DNA from: Terasakiispira papahanaumokuakeensis
GTDB taxonomy: Bacteria > Pseudomonadota > Gammaproteobacteria > Pseudomonadales > Halomonadaceae
Direction: 5' to 3'
Length of the DNA stretch: 64,000 bases
Assembly (NCBI RefSeq): GCF_001709345.1
Contig: NZ_MDTQ01000001.1
Location: 1,956,584 to 2,020,583, forward strand
How positions within the stretch are numbered: the stretch's first letter is position 1; each line of letters begins with the position of its first letter. A program made the position numbers and the translations under genes. The notes beneath the pieces are model-generated. The model made no database searches, was not told the DNA's origin, and was given only the letters and a program-made list of their open reading frames with translations. This document shows positions 39,941 to 49,309 of this stretch, one piece after another.

Positions 39941-40819
39941 TCAAGACGGTGTGACCACCACCATCACAGACACATTAGAGTCGTTATTGCTCTGTTTATG
40001 ACCGGAGTCATCAGTGAGGAAAGCACGAGCATTATCGAGATTTACCGAAGTACCGTCAGCCTGCCAACCTGAGCAACCACCCCCAATGGTTTTCACGTGG
40101 TGGTCATCGCCGCCAAAGGTCACCGTCAGGTTTTGTAGTAGCACAGCGGCTTCCTTGATCGTTTTATCTTGCAGCTCATCGGTGAAATCCACTCCAAATT
40201 TGGAGTCGGTTTGCTTATTGGTTACCGCCTTGGCCAAAATACCGTTCTCGGTCGTCGACGCTGCCAGCGAGCCCCCATCGATCCAACCGCTAGCGAAATT
40301 ACCACTGGTATCAACCATCTGCGCTTGTCCGGTAATTTGCCCATTGCTGCCACTCTGGGAGAAGCCGGCTGCAGTAGTGAACGTTTTTACGTGGTGATCT
40401 TCCGTCTGACTCAGATCCCAGCCAGACAAAAAAGAAGCGCTGATCGACAAGGAATTGCTGGGCAAGGGAAAGGCTGGACTCTCTGCACCCGAGGCAATGC
40501 GGTTCTCATTGACCAGCGCCACGTTAGCGTCCTGACTGCCGATGACCGCAATACAGGTGACATGAATCGAGGAGGAACCCGAGTCAATGCCATGACCAGA
40601 GTCATCATTCAGCTTAGCTGTAATCTGGGCGGTCACTTGCTGAGTGGTTGGTTTATTGGCTTGAATGGAGAGTTCCAGTTCCTTGACGTGATGGTCGTTA
40701 CTACCGAAAGAGAAGTCCCAGTATGAAATTCCGACAACATAGGCCAGAACCGAGTCATCAAAATTGAAGGTCACACTGCGATTAGGAGCGGTAATTTGAG
40801 TATCGATTGAAATTGGCAT
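39941..40819 (-). CDS. unrecognised protein of three ~98-aa modules with DHHVK motifs
   Basis: 292 acidic residues, no signal peptide, no membrane segment. The motif DHHVK occurs at residues 42-46, 141-145 and 239-243, so the spacing is 99 and 98 residues. Each is followed after 25-27 residues by [DT]SG (73-75, 171-173, 271-273), and each module starts and ends with beta-strand-like stretches (e.g. ISYWDFSFGSN; SNVSVMVVVT). The protein is therefore a threefold internal duplication. The paired histidines next to Asp suggest metal or sugar binding, but no named family was recognised. It heads the RHS-PLC operon (AAAGGA, 8-base spacing to ATG at 40819). Confidence 0.85.
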   Translation of the reverse strand: MPISIDTQITAPNRSVTFNFDDSVLAYVVGISYWDFSFGSNDHHVKELELSIQANKPTTQQVTAQITAKLNDDSGHGIDSGSSSIHVTCIAVIGSQDANVALVNENRIASGAESPAFPLPSNSLSISASFLSGWDLSQTEDHHVKTFTTAAGFSQSGSNGQITGQAQMVDTSGNFASGWIDGGSLAASTTENGILAKAVTNKQTDSKFGVDFTDELQDKTIKEAAVLLQNLTVTFGGDDHHVKTIGGGCSGWQADGTSVNLDNARAFLTDDSGHKQSNNDSNVSVMVVVTPS

Positions 40820-41169
40820 TGGAGAATCCTTTCACTGTAGTTTTTGGGCATCCAGTCCAGCAACAATCAAATAGAACAAAAATCCGAAATAAACCAAGAC
40901 TTTCGTCACAAAAAATTACTGGACGCAACAAAAAAATAAGCCAGTCCCATAGAAAAATCCATTTTATCTTTCCAAAAGACCACCTCGAAGACTTCAAGAT
41001 CTCTACACGCTTTGCTCGTAGGCCTTACCTACAAGTAATTGAGCCCATGCATATGAATAACCTCTCTCTTTAATCCTGCCTTAAGCTCCCCCTTTTACTG
41101 TCTCGGCATACGCTGGCCCTTGAGATTAAGGTGCCACCTGATTCCCGACACCATTGCCGAGGAGACATC
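40820..41169. other. divergent promoter region, RHS operon / dgkA
   Basis: 350 bases without a gene, A+T-rich between 40850 and 40980. It must carry the promoters of the RHS operon (minus) and the dgkA operon (plus). I see no clear -35/-10 pair and no convincing operator. A partial dyad GAAG-A-CTTC lies at 40989-40997. Confidence 0.4.
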
Positions 41170-41595
41170 ATGCCCCCCGAGACAGTGCCATCAAGTTCTG
41201 TGACAAGCCGTCCAATGCCCGGCAACACCCAAGAAGCAATTAAAACCCAGCCTCCAGGCTTAAAGCGTCTATATCAGGCCTGTGGTTACTCCTGGCGAGG
41301 ATTCAAAGCCGCTTGGAAAAACGAGGCCGCTATTCGTCAGGAGTGCTTAACCCTATGCGGCTTAGTGCCTTTAACCCTGATACTGGATGTCAGCCATATT
41401 GAACGTGCCTTGTTAGTGGCCAGCCTGTTTTTCGTTTTAGTCGTTGAGTTGCTGAACTCCGCGATAGAAGCCACCGTGGATCGTATCAGTACCTCACACC
41501 ATCCGCTCAGTGGACAAGCCAAAGACATGGGATCTGCTGCCGTCATGGGCGCATTAATCATGGCTGCGGGGGTTTGGTTATGCATTCTGCTATAA
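41170..41595 (+). CDS. dgkA: diacylglycerol kinase
   Basis: The ATG at 41170 follows GAGGAG and gives 141 residues; the frame is open 13 codons upstream but without a signal. An N-terminal extension of ~35 residues precedes the DgkA core: GFKAAWKNEAAIRQE (active-site Glu), three membrane helices, and the signature VELLNSAIEATVDRI. DgkA phosphorylates diacylglycerol to phosphatidic acid at the inner membrane. It heads an operon with a PAP2 phosphatase and eptA; EptA releases diacylglycerol, which DgkA recycles. Confidence 0.95.
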   Translation: MPPETVPSSSVTSRPMPGNTQEAIKTQPPGLKRLYQACGYSWRGFKAAWKNEAAIRQECLTLCGLVPLTLILDVSHIERALLVASLFFVLVVELLNSAIEATVDRISTSHHPLSGQAKDMGSAAVMGALIMAAGVWLCILL

Positions 41596-42326
41596 TCCAT
41601 TTTTGGCGTTTCCACTTGATATACCCAGCCATCACCGCCGGATGCATCGCCTCACTATGGATGCTATGGCCTTTGGATCAGATCACCGCTGACGAGCTTT
41701 ATCGGTGGCAAGGCCAGCAATGGTATTTTGAACATCACTGGATCACACAAGAGGTGATTCATATTGGTGGGAAGTGGCTATCGATAGGCATGGGGCTGAC
41801 GGTCTTAGTCGGCGGATTATTGGCGTGGAGAAGCCCCGAATATCGCCACTGGCAACGGCCGCTAGCTTATCTATTTTTAGCCACAGCCAGCAGCGTACTG
41901 TTGATTTCATTATTAAAGGGGATCACCCATCTCGCTTGCCCCTGGGACTTCTCTCGTTATGGCGGCACCATCGCTTGGATCAACCGATGGCATCATTGGC
42001 AGCCTCAAGGCAATATCCGTTGTTTTCCTGCAGGCCATGCCAGCGCGGGTTATGCCTGGCTTTCGCTCTATTTTGTTGCGATAGGCCATTCAAAACACTG
42101 GCGCTGGGTGGGCTTAGCTATTGGCTTATCCCTAGGCTTGATTTTTGGTTTCGCACAGCAATTACGTGGCGCTCACTTTCTTTCTCATGACCTGACAACA
42201 GCAGTCCTTTGCTGGAGCGTTTCATTGATTTGGTTCCGGATACTCTTGTGGCCCTCTTCAGAAAAACCGAAACAAGAAAAGCGCGTACTGAATCAGTGCT
42301 CATCCGCGACCTCAAGTGCTTCCTAA
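41580..42326 (+). CDS. PAP2 family membrane phosphatase
   Basis: 248 residues from the ATG at 41580, overlapping dgkA by 16 bases. Six hydrophobic segments are visible. The PAP2 motifs are present in degenerate form: LKGITHLACPWDF (motif 1, near 111), RCFPAGHASAGYAWL (motif 2, catalytic His) and LRGAHFLSHDLTTA (motif 3, nucleophile His). Members remove phosphates from lipid A, undecaprenyl pyrophosphate or phosphatidate. Position between dgkA and eptA suggests a lipid A 1-phosphatase or phosphatidate phosphatase; the substrate cannot be read from sequence. Confidence 0.9.
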   Translation: MHSAIIHFWRFHLIYPAITAGCIASLWMLWPLDQITADELYRWQGQQWYFEHHWITQEVIHIGGKWLSIGMGLTVLVGGLLAWRSPEYRHWQRPLAYLFLATASSVLLISLLKGITHLACPWDFSRYGGTIAWINRWHHWQPQGNIRCFPAGHASAGYAWLSLYFVAIGHSKHWRWVGLAIGLSLGLIFGFAQQLRGAHFLSHDLTTAVLCWSVSLIWFRILLWPSSEKPKQEKRVLNQCSSATSSAS

Positions 42327-42367
42327 CAAACACATCACCACTAGCCACTAAGTGCGAGATTGGATTA

Positions 42368-44053
42368 ATGCGATATGCCATAAATAAAGCAGTTGCTTTT
42401 TTAACTAATTTTGATCGTCAATGGAAATTAAAAATCTGGCCATCATCGATATCCTTACTGATATTAAATGGAATCATCTCACTTACACTCACAATCTTCT
42501 ATAATCAACACTTTTTTAGCGCCCTCTATCATTTATATCCCTTCTCGATCACTCACAATATATTATTTGTGGCCAGTGCAGGACTGACTATCACCTTAAT
42601 CACATTCATTATTCTTTGCCTCATCACACCTAACTCCTTTGCCAAACCTATATTGATGCTTATTTTTATAGGATCATCCGCCACCAGCTACTTCATCAAC
42701 CAATACGGTATTGTGATGGATACAGGCATGATCCAAAATATTTTAGAGACTGATGCTAATGAGGTGACAGGCACATTCAATTTAGACCTACTATTTCATT
42801 TATTCGCTCTAGGGCTTATTCCTAGCATCATAATATGGAAAATTAAAATAAAGTCTTCAAAGTGGCGCCATAGCTTACTGTTCAGAGGACTCGCGATAAT
42901 GATCGCACTGGTAATGATCACATTGACACTCATGAGTTTTTCTAACACCTACGCAAGCTTCTTTAGAAACTATAAAGAAGTCAGATACAGTGCAGTGCCA
43001 CTTAATTATATTTACGCCACCGGTCGCTATATTTATAACCATCAGCAATCATCGCTGGTTTATCAAAAACTGGGCACCGATGCACATCTGGGCCCAGTGG
43101 CACAAGCTCAGACCAAGCCGATCCTGACGATATTGGTTGTTGGAGAAACCGGACGAGCGGATCATTTTGGCCTCAATGGCTACACTCGCAATACCACGCC
43201 CTTGCTTGCCCAGCAGCATTTGATCAATTTTGATCAAGCCTCATCTTGCGGCACCTCTACCGCAGTATCAGTACCTTGTATGTTCTCGCGGCAAGATCGT
43301 GCCAATTACAATGAAGCCCGCACGCGATCTCAAGATGGGCTACTTCAAGTACTCCAATATGCAGGCATATCGATTTTATGGCGTGACAACAACTCAGGCT
43401 GCAAAGGCGCCTGCCAAGGCGTACCTTACCAAGACATGAGCCACCAGAATGACCCTTTGAATTGTAATCAAAGAGAGTGCTTTGATGCCGTGATGCTCAA
43501 TCAGCTTAATCAAGCCATTAAAAACTCAGGAAAGAACACACTGATTGTATTACATCAGCATGGTAGCCATGGTCCAGACTACTATCACCGTTATCCATCT
43601 CAATTTGAGTTTTACCAACCCACTTGCCAAACCAACCAGTTACAGCGATGCAGTCAGGCCGAACTCATTAATACTTACGATAACACTATTCGTTATACAG
43701 ACTATTTTCTCAACCAAGTCATTGAGTGGTTAAAAACACAAGAGGGACAATATAATACAGCCATGATTTATGTCGCAGATCACGGCGAATCCTTGGGGGA
43801 AAATGGTATTTATTTACATGGAATGCCCTATATGATGGCACCGAAAGAGCAAACACATGTACCATTTTTTTACTGGCTATCTGACAATTTCACACAGGCC
43901 TATCATATTGATACGGCCTGTTTAGCCGCTAAACAACACCAAACCGTTTCCCAAGATAATCTCTTCGACTCGATATTAGGCATACTGAATGTAAAAACTC
44001 ATATTTATCAACCTGACCACGATATACTGGCCAGCTGTCAATACTCAGGTTAA
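42368..44053 (+). CDS. eptA: phosphoethanolamine transferase (EptA/MCR family)
   Basis: 561 residues from the ATG at 42368, the first Met before the membrane domain; upstream in-frame codons lie inside the PAP2 gene. Five N-terminal membrane helices (~15-180) precede a periplasmic alkaline-phosphatase-like domain: ILVVGETGRADHFGLNGYTR (zinc-site Glu), SCGTSTAVSVPCMFS (catalytic Thr), HQHGSHGPDYYHRYP and IYVADHGESLGENGIYLHGM. It transfers phosphoethanolamine from PE to lipid A phosphate, lowering cationic peptide binding. The first ~700 bases look noticeably more A+T-rich than the rest. The 3' end overlaps DUF1853 by 9 bases, tail to tail. Confidence 0.95.
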   Translation: MRYAINKAVAFLTNFDRQWKLKIWPSSISLLILNGIISLTLTIFYNQHFFSALYHLYPFSITHNILFVASAGLTITLITFIILCLITPNSFAKPILMLIFIGSSATSYFINQYGIVMDTGMIQNILETDANEVTGTFNLDLLFHLFALGLIPSIIIWKIKIKSSKWRHSLLFRGLAIMIALVMITLTLMSFSNTYASFFRNYKEVRYSAVPLNYIYATGRYIYNHQQSSLVYQKLGTDAHLGPVAQAQTKPILTILVVGETGRADHFGLNGYTRNTTPLLAQQHLINFDQASSCGTSTAVSVPCMFSRQDRANYNEARTRSQDGLLQVLQYAGISILWRDNNSGCKGACQGVPYQDMSHQNDPLNCNQRECFDAVMLNQLNQAIKNSGKNTLIVLHQHGSHGPDYYHRYPSQFEFYQPTCQTNQLQRCSQAELINTYDNTIRYTDYFLNQVIEWLKTQEGQYNTAMIYVADHGESLGENGIYLHGMPYMMAPKEQTHVPFFYWLSDNFTQAYHIDTACLAAKQHQTVSQDNLFDSILGILNVKTHIYQPDHDILASCQYSG

Positions 44054-44899
44054 TAACGGCCAATGACTCGGCACAACAAAGCATCGCTCAGTCTCAACCC
44101 AACACTGTTGTGCCGGTTGCCAGGCTAAGTGAGCCAACAGGCGAGCCCGCCCGCTGGATTCAATATGATCAGCCAGTGTATTAATGCCTGGGGCTAAGAC
44201 ACTGGAATAGGTTCCAAGCCAGTCAGCAGGCGGCAATATAACAGCTGACGATAACCAATCCGTACTGATATCACTCACTCGATACCAAAACAACGATGGA
44301 TCAGTGGCCAGTGCGCTGACAGGTGGCGCCATAGCCGCTGAGCCGCCTTCCGGATAAAACAAGGCACCCGGCATGACCATGCGCCGAACCTCGGGTAAAG
44401 GTAATCCCAGAGCATTCAGTTGCGCCTGGGTGGGGTCACGCTGGCTCATAGGCAGCTGATGATTCAATAAGCGAGCAAGCTTGAGATCCAGTCGATCACA
44501 TGCATTAGGCCCATGCCACAAGCCCGTCGATGGCCAACCAAGATAGAATTTAACTGCAATTTCATGGTGCTCAACTTGGCCGGTCTGGGGGTGCCGGAAA
44601 AGAAAATCGAGCTCACCTAAGGTCTTACCCTCATGATGAATCTGGATATTGCGCGCGAGCAATGTCCACCCCATCACCTGGGTCATAAGCGTTTCATACA
44701 AGGTCTCAAAATAGTGGCCGAGCTTTTGCTGTCGGGCTTCAAGTAAACGATTCTGGGTCGTATCATCATCGACTAAACGATCAATCGCCACAATTTGCCT
44801 CGACGTAATCTCATCACACGGCATAAAGCTGTGTTCACCGCGTATTAAAGGCGGCGAAGTGGCCAACCAATGCAAGTCATTCACCCAAGAGGGCTGCAT
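44045..44899 (-). CDS. DUF1853 family protein
   Basis: 284 residues from the ATG at 44899, which sits 6 bases after GAGG; an ATG two codons upstream lacks spacing. Landmarks are VNDLHWLATSPPLI, QKLGHYFETLYETLM, KTLGELDFLFRHPQTG and HHEIAVKFYLGWP, which form the DUF1853 signature; the ELDF...E-x-A-x-K order resembles PD-(D/E)xK nuclease cores, so a nuclease-like fold is possible. No function is established. Convergent and overlapping with eptA. Confidence 0.88.
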   Translation of the reverse strand: MQPSWVNDLHWLATSPPLIRGEHSFMPCDEITSRQIVAIDRLVDDDTTQNRLLEARQQKLGHYFETLYETLMTQVMGWTLLARNIQIHHEGKTLGELDFLFRHPQTGQVEHHEIAVKFYLGWPSTGLWHGPNACDRLDLKLARLLNHQLPMSQRDPTQAQLNALGLPLPEVRRMVMPGALFYPEGGSAAMAPPVSALATDPSLFWYRVSDISTDWLSSAVILPPADWLGTYSSVLAPGINTLADHIESSGRARLLAHLAWQPAQQCWVETERCFVVPSHWPLLT

Positions 44900-44963
44900 C
44901 AACATCCTCGCTTCTAATAATCGGAGTCAAACGGTTTCTCGTACAAGGCCGTGTTAGTCATGC

Positions 44964-44994
44964 CAAGACAATGCGAATAACGACAAGACAATGC
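44964..44994. repeat. 11-bp direct repeat upstream of the AI-2E transporter gene
   Basis: CAAGACAATGC occurs at 44964-44974 and 44984-44994, 20 bp apart (two helical turns), in the 207-base divergent region between DUF1853 and the transporter. It may be an operator half-site pair. Confidence 0.4.
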
Positions 44995-45106
44995 TAGGAT
45001 TGCGACGTTTCTTTTAAGCGCCCTTTCGGTGTATGTTGCCACCGATTAAGTTCAAGCCGTATTCAAATCGGCGGTCATTCAGTCTTAATCTCATAAGGAG
45101 AACGCC

Positions 45107-46189
45107 ATGTCGGCGTCTGTGTCAGCGTCTTCCGGTTTAAAGTGGCTCATTGGTATAGCGGCCGTGGTGCTGATCTTAGGGGCGCTCAAAGCAGCTGAAG
45201 CCATCGTAGTCCCTTTTTTACTCGCTGTATTCATTGCCATCATTTGCATTCCCCCTTTGACCTTCATGACTCGGCGAGGTATGCCTTCCTGGTTGTCCAT
45301 CATGATCATTGTCGCCTTGCTGGTCGTGCTCAGTAGCTTATTGGTGATCTTCGTCGGGAGTGCCATTGATACATTCACAGAACAACTCCCCGAATATCAA
45401 AAACGCCTGCAGGAAGAGTCCGTCAAACTGGTGCCCCTGTTTACAGATTTGGGGATTCCGGTCACCAAAGACCAGTTTCTAACTCACTTTAACCCCGGCG
45501 CAGCGATGAAATGGGCAGGCAATGCATTGGCCAACCTCGGCGGTCTACTGACCAATTTCCTCGTCGTTGTCTTTGTAGTGATTTTTCTATTGATGGAAGA
45601 AGCCAGCCTGGCCGATAAACTCCGCTATGCCTTACCCAATGGTGAGCTTTCGTTGAAACGGACCAGCGAGTTTGTGCGGCAGGTCAACACTTATCTGGTC
45701 ATCAAAACGACCATAAGCCTGATCACCGGGCTACTGGTCTGGGCATGGTTAACGTTTCTGGGAGTCGATTTTGCCGCTTTATGGGGGCTGGTCGCAGCAC
45801 TGATGAACTTCATTCCCAATGTAGGTTCTATTATTGCGGCCATTCCGGCCGTTCTACTGACGGTGGTGCAACTAGGCCCTTATGATGCGCTGATCGTTGC
45901 AGCAGGCTATGTCGCCATTAACCTACTCATGGGCAATGCGCTGGAGCCGCGGTTTATGGGCAATGGCTTGGGGCTATCACCGTTGGTCGTTTTCTTATCG
46001 TTAATGCTGTGGGGGTGGATGTTTGGCGCCGCCGGGATGTTCTTGTCTATCCCATTAACCATGATTGTGAAAATTGCGCTAGAGCGCCAGGCATCCACTC
46101 GCTGGATTGCGATTATGATTGGGAGTGCACGGGATATTCAGCAACTAGAGCAGGATTCGCAACCCCATGATCAAGACCCTCCTCAATAA
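45107..46189 (+). CDS. AI-2E family transporter (PerM/TqsA-type)
   Basis: 360 residues with eight hydrophobic segments and a central periplasmic/cytoplasmic loop (~85-145). Family landmarks are AIVVPFLLAVFIAIICIPP, NFIPNVGSIIAAIPAVLL (the conserved P-N-x-G-x-x-x-x-x-P) and PRFMGNGLGLSPLVVFLSL. AAGGAG precedes the ATG. Members export AI-2 (TqsA) or act as Na+/H+ antiporters, so the substrate is open. Confidence 0.93.
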   Translation: MSASVSASSGLKWLIGIAAVVLILGALKAAEAIVVPFLLAVFIAIICIPPLTFMTRRGMPSWLSIMIIVALLVVLSSLLVIFVGSAIDTFTEQLPEYQKRLQEESVKLVPLFTDLGIPVTKDQFLTHFNPGAAMKWAGNALANLGGLLTNFLVVVFVVIFLLMEEASLADKLRYALPNGELSLKRTSEFVRQVNTYLVIKTTISLITGLLVWAWLTFLGVDFAALWGLVAALMNFIPNVGSIIAAIPAVLLTVVQLGPYDALIVAAGYVAINLLMGNALEPRFMGNGLGLSPLVVFLSLMLWGWMFGAAGMFLSIPLTMIVKIALERQASTRWIAIMIGSARDIQQLEQDSQPHDQDPPQ

Positions 46190-46230
46190 CGAGATGTTCA
46201 GAGAAAACGCTTCACCTCAATCCTCGTAAC

Positions 46231-46274
46231 AAAAGAGCCAGACAGTGCGTGTTGCACGCTGTCTGGCTCTTTTT
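46231..46274. terminator. bidirectional terminator
   Basis: A long hairpin: AAAAGAGCCAGACA, 2-base bulge GT, GCGTG, loop TTG, CACGC, TGTCTGGCTCTTTT. It serves both the transporter (plus) and the chemoreceptor (minus). Confidence 0.93.
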
Positions 46275-46368
46275 GATGCCATCATTTGGCCGTCTTTGAT
46301 CCCGATGGCTTAAACACGCAAATCGATCAGGATCAGTGAACACATCGACGAGCGGTGTTCTGGCCTAT

Positions 46369-48051
46369 CTATGCTTTAAACCGCTGCGCCATATGGCGTA
46401 ACTCGTCGCTGGTTTGGCTCAGGGCATCCACCGCTTGGCGGTTCTCTCGAGCAGACTCTGAAAGCTCTTCAACCATATGCTGCATTTCATCAACACTGCG
46501 GCAAAGATCGTCGGCCACCGCAGTCTGCTCTTCAGCCGCTGAAGCCACTTGGGCATTCATATCATTAATTTCACCAATTCGTTCGCTGATCCGGGCGAGC
46601 GTTCCTTTTACCGCCTCGGCCGCCTCCGCGCTTTCAGCGCCCTCAAGCCGTCTGGCATCCAGCTGAGCAGCGACCTCTCGTACTTGCCCTTGCAAATGCT
46701 CGATCACCTCACGAATTTCACGTGCGCTGGTATCCGTACGACTGGCCAGGTTACGCACTTCATCCGCCACTACAGCAAAACCGCGACCCGCTTCCCCGGC
46801 TCGAGCAGCTTCGATCGCCGCATTCAGTGCTAGCAAATTAGTCTGCTCGGCAACACCCTGAATGACTTCCAAAATCTGTCCAATACGTCCGGCCTCTTGC
46901 TCCAGCTGTAATACGCTATCAGCGGAAGCGCTTAGGCTTGCGGCCAACTGTTCAACATGATCCATACTCAAGGCCACATGCTGCATCCCTTCCTGGGCCT
47001 CGGCCTCGGCTGCGGCAGTTGCTTCTGAGGCTTGCTGAGCGGATTGCGTGACTTGATGAGCTGACGCACTCATCTGTTGCATCGCGGCCGCAGCCTGTGC
47101 GGTTTCTTCACGATGATGCTCAACATTATGCTCTGATTGTGTCGTCACCGCTTCAATATGACTGCCCGCTTGAGCCAGCGTTTCAATTTGTTGGCGCATG
47201 TTCTGAATCATCTGCTGAAGCTGATCGACAAAACGATTAAACCCAATAGCCAACAGCTTAATCTCGCCCGGCACATCGGTGTCCAGGCGATGCGTCAAGT
47301 CCCCTTCTCCCGAAGCCATCGACTGCATGGAATGAACAACATACATCAAGGGGCGAGTCAAACGCTGGCTAAACCACAAGCCGAGCAATATAAAGACGAC
47401 CAATCCCACTAACGCAGTAACAGCCAACTCCCACAGGCTTTGCCTCAAATAGACCTGCTGCAAGCGTGACTGCTCAGCCATTTGCTGATCAACATCTTCA
47501 ATATAAAAGCCAGTACCTAAAGCCCAATCCCATTTAGGCAGCGCCATGGTATAACCCAGTTTTTCGGCTTCATGGCCATCTCGATCCCAGTAATAGCGGG
47601 AGAACCCATCGCCTTCATAAGCACTCTTCAAGAGATCCTGAATGATGTAGCTCCCACGACGATCCTGTAACTGCCAAAGATTTTTGCCTTCCAACGCAAG
47701 GTTATGCCCATGGGCCACATTAACGCCTTGGCGATCATAGGCAAAAAAGTAGCCTTGGCCTTGATCAAAACGTAATTGACGCATTAATGCTTTAAAACGA
47801 TTCTTTGCAGCTTGATCGTCAGCGCCGGCAGAGGCGTCATAAATGGGTTTCAAAGCACTGAAGGCCTGCTCAACCTGGCCTTTAAGCTGGTTTTTCTTCT
47901 GCTGAATTAAGACATCACGAGTTTGCGCCATAGTCGTACGCCCTAAATCATTGAGCGTACCGACCATCAAAAAAGCTAAAAGTGTCGTCATCACCAATAG
48001 CGGTGCAATAGTGACCAGAAGCAGTGTCTGGCGAATCGATAAAGAAGGCAT
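46369..48051 (-). CDS. methyl-accepting chemotaxis protein with single Cache domain
   Basis: 560 residues. Membrane segment 1 (~8-32); periplasmic single-Cache (sCache_2) domain with [17 protein letters not shown] and [16 protein letters not shown]; membrane segment 2 (~200-222); HAMP (~225-275); cytoplasmic signalling domain with the hairpin tip [18 protein letters not shown]. Cache domains of this class usually bind small carboxylates such as acetate or pyruvate; the ligand here is unknown. It signals through CheA/CheW. Confidence 0.95.
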   Translation of the reverse strand: MPSLSIRQTLLLVTIAPLLVMTTLLAFLMVGTLNDLGRTTMAQTRDVLIQQKKNQLKGQVEQAFSALKPIYDASAGADDQAAKNRFKALMRQLRFDQGQGYFFAYDRQGVNVAHGHNLALEGKNLWQLQDRRGSYIIQDLLKSAYEGDGFSRYYWDRDGHEAEKLGYTMALPKWDWALGTGFYIEDVDQQMAEQSRLQQVYLRQSLWELAVTALVGLVVFILLGLWFSQRLTRPLMYVVHSMQSMASGEGDLTHRLDTDVPGEIKLLAIGFNRFVDQLQQMIQNMRQQIETLAQAGSHIEAVTTQSEHNVEHHREETAQAAAAMQQMSASAHQVTQSAQQASEATAAAEAEAQEGMQHVALSMDHVEQLAASLSASADSVLQLEQEAGRIGQILEVIQGVAEQTNLLALNAAIEAARAGEAGRGFAVVADEVRNLASRTDTSAREIREVIEHLQGQVREVAAQLDARRLEGAESAEAAEAVKGTLARISERIGEINDMNAQVASAAEEQTAVADDLCRSVDEMQHMVEELSESARENRQAVDALSQTSDELRHMAQRFKA

Positions 48052-48361
48052 GGTCAGATTTCCCGGCTGACAAAGTATAAAGTCCCGTAATTCCGCCCCT
48101 TTTAACCGATACTCTCGTGTTTTTTATGCGCTTTGTTGACCTGCCTGAGGGAAGAGTCCGCAACAAGGGGGGGGCAGAATATTATCAATAATAAACCATG
48201 CAGGATAGTCACCATCTTGCTTCAAGTCATACTTTTATAATCTTAAATAAGGTACGTCATTATCGATAAATAAAAACCACTAAAGGCAACAATATTCAAC
48301 AATCACCGATCACAATAACGAACATCGACAGAGTGACAGCATTGAAAATAAGCATGCCTAT
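48052..48361. other. intergenic region, chemoreceptor upstream / pxpC downstream
   Basis: 310 bases between two minus-strand genes. It contains the chemoreceptor leader, a run of eight G (48168-48175) and an A+T-rich stretch (48180-48300). I see no hairpin with a T-run, so no terminator of pxpABC could be identified here. Confidence 0.4.
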
Positions 48362-49309
48362 TCACATCGATAAAGTACTGGCAAAAAAATTCAGAAATTG
48401 CCGTTCTTGGCGCTGAGCGTCATGTAATGCAGTTGGCACAAAAGAGACAGGGCGACCAAACTGACATTGAGCCAAAAGGTCCAACGCTCTTGGTGTAACC
48501 GCCCCCAATTTCGGGTAGCCGCCAACTGTTTGCCGATCATTCAGCAAAATAATCGGCTGGCCATCAGCAGGCACCTGAATCGCTCCCAAGCCAATCCCTT
48601 CCGAAATCATGCGTTGACTCAGTCCTTTAATCGCCCCACCTTCCAAACGAGCCCCCATCCGATCACTCGATGTCGACACCGTCCAAGACTGATCAAAGAA
48701 CTGCGCCAAGGCCTCAGCGGGAAAGGCATCAACCTGAGCCCCGAGCACGACATCCAGCGTCAAATCCGCCTGATAATCGGGTATCCAGCGATCCGGCACA
48801 CGACGAGCCAGCAACGTATCGGAAGGCGATTGTGCGACAAAGGGCAAAATATCACCCGCCTGGAGACGTTGGCCATTCCCCTGTAATCCTCCGGTTCCCT
48901 CACGCATCACCGTCGCGCAACTCTGTCCCAAGGATGGGGAGACCTGAAAGCCACCTGACACCGCTAGATAGGCGCGCATTCCCTGACGTGGATGACCAAA
49001 ACTCAGCTCATCACCAGGCTCAACCCGATGTACCCGCCATAATGGCAAAGGCTCACCGTTCAACTGAAGCGAAAGATCAGCCCCACATACCGCAATGGCG
49101 GTGCAGGCTTTCACTTCTAGAACTAGGCCACCCAGTGCCACCTCAATCGCCGGCGCTCCCCATGAATTGCCCAATAAGTGATTGGCCCAGGCCCAGGCAT
49201 GCCGATCCATGACCCCGCCATTGGCTAAACCATAATGCATCACACCACGACGACCCGCATCTTGTAGTAGGGCCAGGATGCCTGGACGCTTAACAATCAT
49301 GCCCATCAT
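48362..49309 (-). CDS. pxpC: 5-oxoprolinase subunit PxpC (biotin-dependent carboxyltransferase-like)
   Basis: The ATG at 49309 overlaps the pxpB stop (TAATG) and follows AGGAGG by 7 bases, giving 315 residues. Landmarks are LLQDAGRRGVMHYGLANGG, MDRHAWAWANHLLGN, EGIGLGAIQVPADGQPIIL and DRQTVGGYPKLG. PxpABC is the established ATP-dependent bacterial 5-oxoprolinase that opens 5-oxoproline (pyroglutamate) to glutamate. Confidence 0.95.
   Translation of the reverse strand: MMGMIVKRPGILALLQDAGRRGVMHYGLANGGVMDRHAWAWANHLLGNSWGAPAIEVALGGLVLEVKACTAIAVCGADLSLQLNGEPLPLWRVHRVEPGDELSFGHPRQGMRAYLAVSGGFQVSPSLGQSCATVMREGTGGLQGNGQRLQAGDILPFVAQSPSDTLLARRVPDRWIPDYQADLTLDVVLGAQVDAFPAEALAQFFDQSWTVSTSSDRMGARLEGGAIKGLSQRMISEGIGLGAIQVPADGQPIILLNDRQTVGGYPKLGAVTPRALDLLAQCQFGRPVSFVPTALHDAQRQERQFLNFFASTLSM

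Noticed and set aside
29934-40819. RHS region as a recently inserted mobile element
   Set aside because: No integrase, transposase, tRNA gene, terminal inverted repeats or target-site direct repeats were seen at either edge. Higher G+C alone is typical of RHS cores.
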